Source: Pseudomonadota bacterium
GTDB taxonomy: Bacteria; Pseudomonadota; Alphaproteobacteria; Rhizobiales; Devosiaceae
DNA: 18,735 bases
NCBI GenBank assembly: GCA_023430705.1
Contig: JAEYZJ010000151.1
Coordinates: 1 to 18,735, forward strand
Direction: 5' to 3'
The translations under genes and the position numbers were made by a program. This document shows positions 7,961-15,765 of this stretch, piece by piece (position 1 is the first letter of the stretch; the number at the start of each line of letters is the position of its first letter). The notes below the pieces were generated by a model. That model had not been told where the DNA came from. It did not search any database and worked only from the letters and a program-made list of their open reading frames with translations.

Positions 7961-9757
7961 ATGGACGAGCCGCGCCACAATTTCCTTGATGTCAGCCGTT
8001 CCGTGCTTGGTCGCCCCTGGGTCGACCGGCTGGACGCCTCCGCGGTACGCACCGCGACTGCCATAAGTCAGCGAACGGAATTGTCGGAGATCCTGGCTCG
8101 GGTAGTAGCCGGGCGGGGAGTGAGCGTGGACGGCGCAGAGCGCTACCTGCAGCCGACGGTCCGCGAACTCATGCCCGACCCGTCGACGCTGGCGGGCATG
8201 GACGAGCTTGCCGAGCGGTTGGCCAAGGCAATTACCGATCACGAGTCGATAGCGCTGTTCGGCGATTACGATGTCGACGGAGCATGCTCCTGCGCCCTGA
8301 TGGCGCGCTATCTCGGCCATTTCGGGCTGAAGCCGCAGATCCACATTCCAGATCGGATCTTTGAAGGCTACGGACCCAATACCGTTGCGATCGACAAGCT
8401 GGTGGAGGCCGGGGCACGCCTGCTCATCACCCTCGATTGCGGCACGACGAGTGACGGGCCGATTGCGCATGCGCGAGATCGCGGCCTCGATGTGCTCGTG
8501 ATCGATCACCACCTCTCGGACGCGGAACTGCCCCCCGCGACCGCGCTCGTCAACCCGAACCGCCCTGACGATATTTCGGGACTCGGCTATCTCTGTGCGG
8601 CTGGCGTCACCTTCATGGTCCTGGTTGCCACCAACCGCCTGTTGCGCCAGCGGGGCGACACCGGCTTGCCGGACCTGATGCGGATGATCGATCTGGTTGC
8701 CCTGGCGACCGTCTGCGACGTCGTGCCGCTCAAGGGCCTGAACCGCGCATTCGTCGCCCGCGGGCTGGAAGTGGCGCGAACCGGATCAAACCGGGGCATC
8801 GGCGCCCTGGCGCTCGCAGCCCGGCTTAACGGCCCCCTGAACCCGTATCATCTCGGTTACCTGATAGGTCCGCGCATCAATGCCGGCGGTCGCATAGGCG
8901 ACGCGGCCCTCGGCACGCGCCTCCTCACCCTTGATGACGAACAGCAGGCGCTGATCATTGCCGCTCAGCTGAATGAGCTGAATACGGAGCGGCAGCGCAT
9001 CGAGGTCCAGGCGGTCGAGGAAGCGGTCCGCGCTGCCGACGCGGAGATCGGCAGCGGCGAGGGGCCGCCGGTACTTGTGCTGGCCTCGGCCAACTGGCAC
9101 CCCGGCGTCGTGGGCCTGGTGGCTGCGCGGGTAAGAGAGCGCTTCGAACGGCCGACCTTTGCCATTGCGCTCACCCCTGACGGCGGCGGCACCGGCTCCG
9201 GCCGCTCGATGCCGGGGGTCGATCTGGGGACAGCGGTAATAGAAGCCGTGGAAAACGGGCTCGTGGCGAAGGGCGGCGGGCACGCGATGGCCGCCGGCGT
9301 GACGCTGCGGCCGGGCCAGCTTGGGCCCTTCCGGGCGCATGTGATCGAAAGACTGGCAGACGCCGTCGGCACCGCCCGAGCAGCCGCGGCGCTGGAGATC
9401 GACGCGGCACTGACGGCACGCGGGGCGACACCGGATTTCGTCCACGAGATCGAGCGGGCGGGGCCCTTCGGTTCCGGTAGCCCGCAGCCGGTCTTTGTCT
9501 TTCCAGCCCACAAGGCGCGCTTCGCCGAGGTGGTCGGTGGAGCGGGGCACGTGAAGTTCACCCTGACCTCGGGCGATGGTGCCAGGCTGAAGGCCATCGC
9601 CTTCCGGGCCGCGACAACGGCACTGGGGGAGGCCCTGCTTTCCGCGGGCAACGACACGACACTGCACCTTGCGGGCACTCTTGGCATCGACCACTGGCAG
9701 GGTCGTGAGGAGGTGCAACTGAAGCTCTCGGACGCCGCGCTGCTCAACGGCCGCTGA
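7961..9757 (+). CDS. recJ: Single-stranded-DNA-specific exonuclease RecJ
   Basis: The 598-residue length is normal for RecJ, a 5'-3' ssDNA exonuclease of RecFOR recombination, mismatch repair and base-excision repair. The DHH phosphoesterase domain shows FGDYDVDG (residues 100-107), LDCGTT near 166 and VIDHHLSD with Asp182-His183-His184. The DHHA1 part includes NWHPGVVGLVAARVRERF and GGGHAMAAG, followed by the C-terminal OB domain with GHVKFTLTSGDGARLKAIAF. All metal-ligand motifs look intact. The ATG at 7961 has no recognisable Shine-Dalgarno sequence. In the 156-base divergent region upstream, AGGGG/CCCCT together with GTCG/CGAC (about 7891-7929) can form a bulged hairpin in the leader. recJ follows glpX in the block, but the strong terminator and the reversed Tim44-like gene mean it needs its own promoter. 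Confidence 0.97.
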   Translation: MDEPRHNFLDVSRSVLGRPWVDRLDASAVRTATAISQRTELSEILARVVAGRGVSVDGAERYLQPTVRELMPDPSTLAGMDELAERLAKAITDHESIALFGDYDVDGACSCALMARYLGHFGLKPQIHIPDRIFEGYGPNTVAIDKLVEAGARLLITLDCGTTSDGPIAHARDRGLDVLVIDHHLSDAELPPATALVNPNRPDDISGLGYLCAAGVTFMVLVATNRLLRQRGDTGLPDLMRMIDLVALATVCDVVPLKGLNRAFVARGLEVARTGSNRGIGALALAARLNGPLNPYHLGYLIGPRINAGGRIGDAALGTRLLTLDDEQQALIIAAQLNELNTERQRIEVQAVEEAVRAADAEIGSGEGPPVLVLASANWHPGVVGLVAARVRERFERPTFAIALTPDGGGTGSGRSMPGVDLGTAVIEAVENGLVAKGGGHAMAAGVTLRPGQLGPFRAHVIERLADAVGTARAAAALEIDAALTARGATPDFVHEIERAGPFGSGSPQPVFVFPAHKARFAEVVGGAGHVKFTLTSGDGARLKAIAFRAATTALGEALLSAGNDTTLHLAGTLGIDHWQGREEVQLKLSDAALLNGR

Positions 9758-9782
9758 CCTTGTCTCGGATCGAAAGACCTGC

Positions 9783-9810
9783 TTGCATATCCACTTATGG
9801 CGACTAAAGT
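9783..9810 (+). promoter_or_regulatory. Weak candidate promoter for the CFA synthase gene
   Basis: TTGCAT (9783-9788) and TAAAGT (9805-9810) are 16 bp apart and match the sigma-70 elements partly (four of six each). They lie in the 131-base gap after recJ. Nearer the gene, TTGGCCG occurs twice, at 9851 and 9864 (13-bp period), which could be a binding site. Nothing else is recognisable in this gap. Confidence 0.25.
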
Positions 9811-9888
9811 GCTCTGGTCTCAAGGCGCGACCGCACCTGGTAGGCGACCTTTGGCCGTCAACGTTGGCCGGATAGTCTGGATTGCGTC

Positions 9889-11127
9889 ATGGATAAGCTT
9901 GCGGTTGAATCGAGGGCCGGGTCGTCCACGGCCTGGACCAATCTCCTCTCTGGCGTAACTGCATGGTTTGGGAAGCGACTGGTAGGGCGACCGAAACATG
10001 GGTCGATCACCATCACCTTCCCGAACGGGAAGTCGCGCACGTTCGGTGATCCGGCGAGTGCAGGCGAGCACCCACACCTGCAGATCTACAGTTTCGACGT
10101 GCTCGGCAAGACGCTCAAGCGCGGCACGGTGGGTTTCGCCCAGGCCTACATCGATGGCGACGTCGACACGCCGGACCTGACGTCGCTGTTTCGGTACTTC
10201 CTGCAGAACCGTGATGTGCTCGATAACAGCGAGAGGTCATGGTACGGCCGGGCCGCGCATGACTTTGCCTACCACCTGAGCCGGAACAACTCGAAGGAAG
10301 GCTCGAAGAAGAACATCTCCGAGCACTACGACCTCGGCAACGACTTCTACGAGAAGTGGCTCGATCCTTCGATGACCTATTCGTCCGCGTATTACGCATC
10401 GGACGAAATGACGCTCACCGAGGCCCAGCACGCCAAGTACCGCAAGGTGGCCGAAATGGCCGGCATCCATGCTGGCGAGTCGGTGCTGGAGATCGGCTGC
10501 GGCTGGGGCGGCTTTGCCGAGACCGCGGCACGAGATTTCGGTGCGCGGGTCTATGGCATCACGCTGTCGTCCGAACAGCTGCGCTACGCAAACGAGCGCA
10601 TGCGTCGGGAGGGGCTCGACCAGCTCGCCGCGATGCACTTCGAGGATTATCGCGACACCACCGGGCAGTTCGACCATGTCGCCTCGATCGAAATGATCGA
10701 GGCGGTAGGCGAGGAGCATTGGCCGAGCTACTTCAGGACCGTGCATGACCGCCTGAAGCCCGGCGGCACCGCCGTCATCCAGGCGATCACGATCGGCGAG
10801 AACGACTTCGAGGACTACCGATCCCGACCGGACTTCATCCAGCGCTTCATCTTCCCGGGCGGGATGTTGCTGACGAAGTCGGCCATGCAGGAGCAGGGCG
10901 ACAAGGTGGGGCTGGTGCTCGAGAACGTCGAAACCTTCCGCCTGAGCTATGCCCGGACGCTCCGCCTGTGGCGCGAGCGCTTTCTGGAGCGTTGGAGCGA
11001 CATCAAGAAGCTCGGCTACACCGAGGACTTCCGGCGCAAGTGGGTCTACTACCTGAGCTATTGCGAGGCCGGCTTCGCCGAAGGCTCCATCGACGTCGGC
11101 ATCTACCAGTACCGTCGCCCCGCGTAG
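9889..11127 (+). CDS. cfa: Cyclopropane-fatty-acyl-phospholipid synthase family methyltransferase
   Basis: This 412-residue SAM-dependent enzyme should add a methylene bridge across unsaturated acyl chains of membrane phospholipids, a stationary-phase and acid-stress response. An N-terminal domain (about 1-130) contains DLTSLFRYFLQNRD, then HYDLGNDFYEKWLDPSMTYS marks the start of the methyltransferase domain. The SAM-binding motif LEIGCGWGGFAE begins at residue 200, followed by GITLSSEQ and SIEMIEAVGEEHW, and QRFIFPGG and YYLSYCEAGFAEG near the end. All are CFA-synthase family features. It is slightly longer than E. coli Cfa (382 residues). No clear Shine-Dalgarno sequence precedes the ATG. 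Some relatives make other modifications, such as methyl-branched or hydroxylated lipids, so the exact product is inferred. Confidence 0.93.
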   Translation: MDKLAVESRAGSSTAWTNLLSGVTAWFGKRLVGRPKHGSITITFPNGKSRTFGDPASAGEHPHLQIYSFDVLGKTLKRGTVGFAQAYIDGDVDTPDLTSLFRYFLQNRDVLDNSERSWYGRAAHDFAYHLSRNNSKEGSKKNISEHYDLGNDFYEKWLDPSMTYSSAYYASDEMTLTEAQHAKYRKVAEMAGIHAGESVLEIGCGWGGFAETAARDFGARVYGITLSSEQLRYANERMRREGLDQLAAMHFEDYRDTTGQFDHVASIEMIEAVGEEHWPSYFRTVHDRLKPGGTAVIQAITIGENDFEDYRSRPDFIQRFIFPGGMLLTKSAMQEQGDKVGLVLENVETFRLSYARTLRLWRERFLERWSDIKKLGYTEDFRRKWVYYLSYCEAGFAEGSIDVGIYQYRRPA

Positions 11128-11214
11128 GCCCGCTCCTGGCGGGAGCCGGCGCCAGCGCCTGAGGCACTCGCGCAAGTACCGGCCGGGTCGTCATGGTCGT
11201 AATCCTGCCAATGC

Positions 11215-11241
11215 TTCGAACAACTACTTCAGTTGTGCGAA
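11215..11241. promoter_or_regulatory. Interrupted dyad upstream of the 86-residue protein
   Basis: TTCG-A-ACAACT (11215-11225) and AGTTGT-G-CGAA (11231-11241) form an 11-position inverted repeat with one mismatch around ACTTC. The region is less GC-rich than its surroundings. It lies 69 bases before the ATG at 11310 and upstream of a possible promoter (CTGTGA 11256-11261, GATAAC 11279-11284, 17-bp spacer). It fits an operator for a dimeric regulator such as a MarR-type protein; the regulator is not known. It could also be a hairpin in the 3' end of the cfa transcript. Confidence 0.4.
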
Positions 11242-11309
11242 AACATCTGTCCATCCTGTGATGAGCGCGCGAATGTGCGATAACGAACCCGTGGCTTGGG
11301 GACGGATGC

Positions 11310-11570
11310 ATGACAGGCAAGGCGCTGTATTTGGTGATCCGTAGTCGGGACTCGTGGTGGGTGGACTTCGAGGGCAAGGCCCACGGTCCCTACGGCACCC
11401 GCGAGAATGCAGCGCTGGAGGGGCGGTCGCTGGCCCGGTTCCAGGCCCATACGGGCAGGGAAGCCGAGGTCCTCGTCCCGGACGAGCACGGGCGCTACTG
11501 GGTGGTGTGGTCCAGCCTCTACGACAGCGGGGAAGGGCGCTCTTTCACACCCTATCGCGTCGCCAGCTAG
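11310..11570 (+). CDS. Small protein of unknown function (DUF2188-like layout)
   Basis: This 86-residue soluble protein has no signal peptide or membrane segment. It runs as short beta strands separated by turns: LYLVIRSRDSWWVDFEG, then GPYGTRENAALEGRSLARF, EAEVLVPDEHGRYWVVW and a tail. A short strand ending in a Trp-x-Val pair, a Gly-Pro-Tyr turn and then an alanine-containing helix resembles small DUF2188-type proteins, but I cannot assign it firmly. GGGGACGG shortly upstream of the ATG acts as ribosome binding site. It stands alone between cfa and the leftward SRPBCC gene, with its own candidate promoter and an upstream dyad, and is followed by a hairpin. No function can be claimed. Confidence 0.7.
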   Translation: MTGKALYLVIRSRDSWWVDFEGKAHGPYGTRENAALEGRSLARFQAHTGREAEVLVPDEHGRYWVVWSSLYDSGEGRSFTPYRVAS

Positions 11571-11592
11571 CTCCGCCGACTGGATCGCCTGG

Positions 11593-11620
11593 TCACGCGG
11601 GGTCGTGAAACCCCGCGTGA
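11593..11620. terminator. Perfect 11-bp hairpin between convergent genes
   Basis: TCACGCGGGGT (11593-11603) pairs exactly with ACCCCGCGTGA (11610-11620) around a CGTGAA loop. It lies in the 76-base gap between the rightward 86-residue gene and the leftward SRPBCC gene, the expected place for a shared terminator. No T run follows in either direction, so it may need Rho or serve mainly to stabilise the 3' ends. Confidence 0.55.
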
Positions 11621-11646
11621 GCGAAGCGAACGTGGCAGCGAGAGGC

Positions 11647-12105
11647 TCAGGCGCTCTCGTCCAGCCACTTGCCCATCAGGTCGATGAGGTAGTTGGTTCC
11701 CTCTTCGCGCATCCGGTTGTTGTCGAGGCCGTCGAGGAAAGCGCCATCCTCCTTCACCACCATGCGCGTTCCGCCGTCGGTGGGAAACAGCTCGATGGTT
11801 GCGAGAGAAACGGATATGCGCTGCCCGTCCTTGCTCATCTCGTACGTGTAGATGATGCGGTTGTCCGGCACGATGTCCCGGTAGAGCACGTCGAAGGTGT
11901 AGACGCTTCCCTGGTGCTCGCTCTCGTTGAACTCCCGTCCCCCGACGCGGAAGTCCATCGCGTCCCCCGGCCGGTCAGGACCGGGAGATCCAAACCACTG
12001 GCGCTTGAACTCGGGATTGGCCCAGGCCTGGAAGACCCTGGAGGGTGCGTGTCGGTAGGTGCGCTCGACAGTGAAGCTGCCGTGGGCGATGGATCGGTCG
12101 GTCAT
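11647..12105 (-). CDS. SRPBCC (AHSA1/START-like) protein
   Basis: The 152-residue product has the AHSA1-type SRPBCC fold: TVERTYRHAPSRVFQAWANP at about 12-31, then KRQWFGSPG, a beta-rich middle containing GGREFNESEHQGSVYTFDVL, and a C-terminal helix beginning MREEGTNYLIDLMGKW. Such proteins bind hydrophobic ligands in a deep cavity, but the ligand is unknown. The ATG at 12105 has GAGGG four bases upstream. It lies 50 bases downstream of an ArsR-type regulator on the same strand, the standard pairing for this family, so both should be on one repressor-controlled transcript. Longer reading frames that start upstream overlap the regulator and are not needed. Confidence 0.88.
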   Translation of the reverse strand: MTDRSIAHGSFTVERTYRHAPSRVFQAWANPEFKRQWFGSPGPDRPGDAMDFRVGGREFNESEHQGSVYTFDVLYRDIVPDNRIIYTYEMSKDGQRISVSLATIELFPTDGGTRMVVKEDGAFLDGLDNNRMREEGTNYLIDLMGKWLDESA

Positions 12106-12155
12106 GGTTCCCTCGTTCTGTGATTGGATGGCAGCGTGGCGGCCCACCGCGCTGG

Positions 12156-12500
12156 TCAGCTGCCCTTGTCTTCCGGAAGAGCATCGAGAAACGCCCCAAG
12201 GCGATCCAGTCGCTTCTCCCAGCCGATGCGTCGGTCGTTGATCCACTTCTCGGCCAGGCTGAGCCCGCCTGGATCGATCGTGCAGGTGCGCACGCGACCA
12301 ACCTTCTGCGTCTTCACCAGCCCGCTCTGCTCCAGCACCTGCAGGTGCTGGACAACGGCCGGCAGGCTCATGGCGAACGGAGCCGCGAGCTCGCTGACGG
12401 AGGCTGAGCCTTGGGTGAGCCGTTCGACCATCCGCCGCCGAGTGGGGTCGGCGAGCGCCTGAAACATGAGGTCGAGAGGCTCGGGCTGTTGCTTAAGCAT
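12156..12500 (-). CDS. ArsR-family winged-helix repressor
   Basis: This 114-residue regulator carries the HTH FQALADPTRRRMVERLTQG (13-31) and the recognition region VSELAAPFAMSLPAVVQHLQ followed by VLEQSGLVK, with the wing at TQKVGRVRTCTIDP. It lacks the paired cysteines that bind metal in classical ArsR/SmtB proteins, as is usual for the subgroup paired with SRPBCC proteins, so the inducer is probably organic rather than a metal. The C-terminal helix EKWINDRRIGWEKRLDRLG likely mediates dimer contacts. The ATG at 12500 lies right at the predicted transcription start, giving an apparently leaderless mRNA, and CTTAAG repeats overlap it. AAGG stands only two bases before the ATG, too close for a normal Shine-Dalgarno sequence. 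Confidence 0.92.
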   Translation of the reverse strand: MLKQQPEPLDLMFQALADPTRRRMVERLTQGSASVSELAAPFAMSLPAVVQHLQVLEQSGLVKTQKVGRVRTCTIDPGGLSLAEKWINDRRIGWEKRLDRLGAFLDALPEDKGS

Positions 12501-12534
12501 AACCTTAAGTAAATGCAGCCCGCCTTCCTGTCAA
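12492..12534 (-). promoter_or_regulatory. arsR promoter and probable autorepressor operator
   Basis: On the reverse strand a perfect -35, TTGACA (12534-12529), is followed after 17 bp by TACTTA (12511-12506) as a poor -10. Two CTTAAG palindromes, at 12504-12509 and 12492-12497, are spaced 12 bp apart and cover the -10 and the start codon. ArsR-type regulators usually bind such sites in their own promoters, so autorepression is likely. The predicted start of transcription falls at about 12499-12500, the A of the ATG. Confidence 0.6.
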
Positions 12535-12556
12535 TGATGTGCAGCGCGCCGGAGCG

Positions 12557-13735
12557 TCAGGCCCAGCCCGTCTCGCCCGGATAGCGATGCGCAGCGATCC
12601 ATTCCTGGTCCAGCTCCACCCCAAGGCCCGGGGCGGTGGAGATCTCCATCCGGCCGTTGCTGATCCGGAGCGGATTGGGCGTCTGCCACCCAATCGAGCT
12701 GGCGCGGCGGGTGCACTCGATGCGCGGGCAGTTGAACACCGCGGCAGCGAGTTGCTGGCTCGCGGCATTGAGGAGCAGTCCGCTGACATTGTGCAGGGTG
12801 ATCGGCGTACGATAGAGGGCGGCCAGGTCCGCAATCGCCTTCGTGCCGGTAATGCCCCCGGAGTTCACGATGTCGGGTTGCAGGCAGTCCACGGCCTGAT
12901 GCTGGAGGAACGGCAGGGCGAACTCGGGAAGCTCGATGTTCTCGCCGGTCATGAGCGGGATGCGTGTCGTCTTCCGCAAGGCCAGCCAGTTCTCGGAGAA
13001 CCCGGGTTGCAGCGGGTCCTCGAGGTAGATGGGGCGGATCGCCTCGACGGCCTCGGCCACCGCGATCGCGCTGGGTGTGTCCAGCTCGTTGTGACAGTGG
13101 ACGATAATGTCGATGTCCTCGCCAAGATGCTCGCGCGCCAGCTGGTACGAACGGCGGACCTTGCGAATGTCGGCGGGGGAGAGGCTGGGCACGTACTCCT
13201 GCATGTGGATGCCGACCGCGTCGTGAATATCCACCTTGAAGGTGCGGAAGCCATGCGGGTCCGATTTCAGCTCCGCGGCTGCGTCTCGCCAGGCCCCGGC
13301 GTCCGTGAGATCGAAGTGCGGGCAGTGCGAATAGAGTTCGATGTCGGTGCGGAACGCGCCCCCGAGAAGCTTGTGCACGGGCTGCCCAAGCAGTCTGCCG
13401 GCGAGGTCCCACAGGGCCATGTCGATTCCCGAACAGACCATCATGTGCGCTGGACGCTGTCGGTAGGCGTAGAACATGTTGTGGTAATGCACGCCGATGT
13501 CGAGCGGGTCCTTGCCGATGAGTTGCAGGTGCGGAAGCCGTGCCCCGCCCTTGGCGTGGGTGAGGATCGACGCGCGAACGAGATCGCCATCGAGGTCGCC
13601 GCACTCGCCGTAGCCGGAAATTCCGGCGTCGGTATCGATGCGGATGAGGCTGAAACCGCTGTCCAGCCGGACGGCCCTGATGTCGGTGATTGTTGCCTGG
13701 CCGCGATCGGCCGGCGACAGATGTTGCTGCGCCAT
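12557..13735 (-). CDS. Enolase-superfamily (mandelate racemase/muconate lactonizing-like) enzyme
   Basis: This 392-residue protein has the N-terminal capping domain and C-terminal barrel of the enolase superfamily, which abstracts a proton next to a carboxylate, most often to dehydrate sugar acids. Candidate active-site residues are Lys167 in TFKVDIH, metal ligands in IIVHCHNELD (211-219), Glu239 in IYLEDP and Glu265 in MTGENIELP, and His315 in TLHNVSG. The first metal-ligand motif reads H-C-H-N where many relatives have D-x-N, so the specificity class is unclear. GGGGGAG four bases before the ATG is a strong ribosome binding site. It is followed downstream by arsR and preceded by the leftward transglutaminase-like gene 56 bases upstream, so co-transcription with the latter is possible. 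Its substrate cannot be named. Confidence 0.88.
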   Translation of the reverse strand: MAQQHLSPADRGQATITDIRAVRLDSGFSLIRIDTDAGISGYGECGDLDGDLVRASILTHAKGGARLPHLQLIGKDPLDIGVHYHNMFYAYRQRPAHMMVCSGIDMALWDLAGRLLGQPVHKLLGGAFRTDIELYSHCPHFDLTDAGAWRDAAAELKSDPHGFRTFKVDIHDAVGIHMQEYVPSLSPADIRKVRRSYQLAREHLGEDIDIIVHCHNELDTPSAIAVAEAVEAIRPIYLEDPLQPGFSENWLALRKTTRIPLMTGENIELPEFALPFLQHQAVDCLQPDIVNSGGITGTKAIADLAALYRTPITLHNVSGLLLNAASQQLAAAVFNCPRIECTRRASSIGWQTPNPLRISNGRMEISTAPGLGVELDQEWIAAHRYPGETGWA

Positions 13736-13791
13736 GTTGCTCCCCCCAGTTGCTCCATTGCTATAGCGTCAGGGGGCGCGTGGCGGAAGCG

Positions 13792-14622
13792 TCAGCGGGG
13801 CGAAAGGCTTACCGCGTCTACGGTCCACTCGCTGCCCGGGGCCGCATCGAGGCGCTCCACCTCGATGACCTTCGGAGGTCCGGTCAACTGGCCGTAATAG
13901 GTCGCGAAGGCAGTGTCCGCGGCGTCGCGTCCGACGCCGATCTTCACGATGCCGTCTATCGGACAAAGGCGGGTGGCGTCGAACAGGTACCATCGGCCGC
14001 CCAGATAGGCCTCGAACACGGCGTGGAAATCCTGTGGCGTCAGTTCGAGTGCATAGGCGGAGACGAAGCGCGCCGGAATGCCGAGGGCTCGTGCGAATGT
14101 TATTCCGAGGTGGGCGAAATCACGGCATACGCCGGCCCGCAACGTGAAGGTGTCGTGGGCGGTGGTGCTCGTGTCGCTGGAGCCTCCCAGATAATCGACG
14201 TTCTCGAAAATCCAGTTGCAGATGGCCTGGACCTTCTCATGGCCGGTCGCGATCGAGCCGAACTGGCGCCAGGCGAAGCGAGCGAGCAGGTCAGAGGGAC
14301 AGTACCGGCTTGGATAGAGATGCGGCAGCACGTCGAAGGGCAAGGACCCGACCGGCGTCTCGGGCACCGCCGCCGGATCGGCAAAGCGGACAGGGCGCGT
14401 GTCGACGACGGCTCGATACGTGAAGTCGTGCGTGCCCGGCGCGAGATGGATGCGGCGATAGCGGTTGCCGGTCTCCGGTACCTCATGGATTTCTCCGTCG
14501 GGCCCGGCAAGACTGTCTTCGATGAGGTGCTGGCCACCGGCACGCTGCACCTCGACGTTGAGCAGCAGGGTGGTCTCCGAAGTCGCCTCGTATTGCAGCT
14601 TGCAGCCGACCGAAAATCGCAT
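13792..14622 (-). CDS. Transglutaminase-fold cysteine protease-like protein
   Basis: This 276-residue cytosolic protein has an N-terminal beta-rich region (1-100) and a transglutaminase-like core. The catalytic triad is visible: Cys166 in RAGVCRDFAHLG, His200 in PQDFHAVFEAYL, and Asp215 in WYLFDATR. Bacterial members are mostly amidases or proteases of unknown substrate rather than cross-linking enzymes. The ATG at 14622 has AGAGGG upstream; longer frames run through the divergent promoter and are not supported. It is divergent, by 108 bases, from another transglutaminase-family gene and sits 56 bases upstream of the enolase-superfamily gene. It has no signal peptide. In many Alphaproteobacteria such genes accompany an alpha-E protein and a circularly permuted ATP-grasp, neither of which is here. 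Confidence 0.9.
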   Translation of the reverse strand: MRFSVGCKLQYEATSETTLLLNVEVQRAGGQHLIEDSLAGPDGEIHEVPETGNRYRRIHLAPGTHDFTYRAVVDTRPVRFADPAAVPETPVGSLPFDVLPHLYPSRYCPSDLLARFAWRQFGSIATGHEKVQAICNWIFENVDYLGGSSDTSTTAHDTFTLRAGVCRDFAHLGITFARALGIPARFVSAYALELTPQDFHAVFEAYLGGRWYLFDATRLCPIDGIVKIGVGRDAADTAFATYYGQLTGPPKVIEVERLDAAPGSEWTVDAVSLSPR

Positions 14623-14730
14623 GACACGCCCTCTTGGTCGGCCACAATTCCCTGCCCCGGTCAGGAGTTCCCGGAACCGATCCCCGTCGCTGCGACTTTC
14701 CTTCCCAACCAGCCCGCGGCACGAAGCGTC

Positions 14731-15687
14731 ATGACCGTCCTGAAGGTTCGCCACGTCACCACATACAGCTATGCCCGTCCTGTCCGCTTCGGCGAGCACC
14801 GCATCATGTTTCGCCCTCGCGACACGAACGACCAGCGGCTGCTGAGCGCCGACCTTGAGACGGCGCCGGACGCTGACATCGGCTGGGTGCATGACGTCTT
14901 TGGCAACTGCATCACCATCGCATCGTTCAGCGAAGCCGCATCAGAACTCCGCTTTGAGAGCAACATCGTGCTGGACCACAACCCGGAGCGGGTCCCCCAC
15001 TTTCGCATCGACCCGCGCGCCAGGATATGGCCGTTCGAGTACGACGCGGACATCCAGCCGGACCTTGCCCCTTACCTCCGGGTTCACCATCCGGCGCCGG
15101 AGGTCGAGGCCTTTGCGCGGAAGTTCACTCGCTCGGGGCTGGAGACCGAAACCGGGCACCTGCTGATGACCATGACAATGGGGATCCGCGAGAGCCTGCG
15201 CTACAACCGTCGCGTCGATCCAGGTACCCAGTTGCCGGTGCAAACCCTCACCATGGGCAGCGGTGCGTGCCGCGACTACGCGCTGCTGATGATCGAGGCG
15301 TGCCGGACGCTCGGCCTCGCCGCCCGCTTCGTCACGGGATACATCTATGTCCCCGGGCGCGACACCCAGTCCGGCATGCGCGGCGGACACGCCACCCACG
15401 CCTGGGTGCAGGTATTCCTGCCCGGCGCTGGCTGGATCGAATTCGACCCCACGAATGGCATCGTCGGCAGCAAGGACCTGATCCGCGTGGGGGTGGCGCG
15501 CGAACCGAAACAGGCGCGCCCCCTGAGCGGAAGTTTCATCGGAGACCGCAAGGACTACCTGGGCATGACCGTGGACGTCCACGTCACCAGGCAGAAGCCA
15601 CCGGGCGCCGTAAAGGACGCGCCGGGACGCAGGAGCCGGACGGCGTCCGGGACAAGCCCCGCTCAGCCGGCGCCGCCTCGAAACTGA
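14731..15687 (+). CDS. Transglutaminase family protein with N-terminal beta domain
   Basis: The 318-residue product begins with the bacterial transglutaminase-like N-terminal region (RHVTTYSYARPVRFGEHRIM, then FRPRD) and has the TGc core with Cys180 in MGSGACRDYALLMIEACR, His223 in GGHATHAWVQVFLPG and Asp239 in WIEFDPTNG. The C-terminal 35 residues are a basic, Pro/Ala/Ser-rich tail that looks disordered. Activity is probably peptidase- or amidase-like in the cytosol, with unknown substrate. It is transcribed divergently from a second transglutaminase-fold gene; the shared 108-base region contains the palindrome GTTCC-C-GGAAC (14667-14677). The start has only a weak GAAG upstream. An open frame reaching back to 13690 through the neighbouring gene is an accident of composition. 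Confidence 0.92.
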   Translation: MTVLKVRHVTTYSYARPVRFGEHRIMFRPRDTNDQRLLSADLETAPDADIGWVHDVFGNCITIASFSEAASELRFESNIVLDHNPERVPHFRIDPRARIWPFEYDADIQPDLAPYLRVHHPAPEVEAFARKFTRSGLETETGHLLMTMTMGIRESLRYNRRVDPGTQLPVQTLTMGSGACRDYALLMIEACRTLGLAARFVTGYIYVPGRDTQSGMRGGHATHAWVQVFLPGAGWIEFDPTNGIVGSKDLIRVGVAREPKQARPLSGSFIGDRKDYLGMTVDVHVTRQKPPGAVKDAPGRRSRTASGTSPAQPAPPRN

Positions 15688-15765
15688 TCCCGACCTTAGC
15701 CTGATTGCGCTTTGCAGACTGGTCACTACACGTTCCCCCGGCAACCAACTGGAGGGAATGAAAGA

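Noticed and set aside
8786..9823. A 345-codon leftward frame opposite recJ
   Set aside because: It lies antisense to intact RecJ motifs; no start context or family pattern supports it.
9851..9870. TTGGCCG direct repeat with a 13-bp period before cfa
   Set aside because: Too short and too few copies to call an operator; mentioned only as context for the weak promoter.
13690..15687. A continuous 665-codon rightward frame through the leftward transglutaminase gene into the rightward one
   Set aside because: The part before 14731 is antisense to a gene with an intact catalytic triad and shows no domain pattern; it is an open frame caused by GC-rich codon bias.
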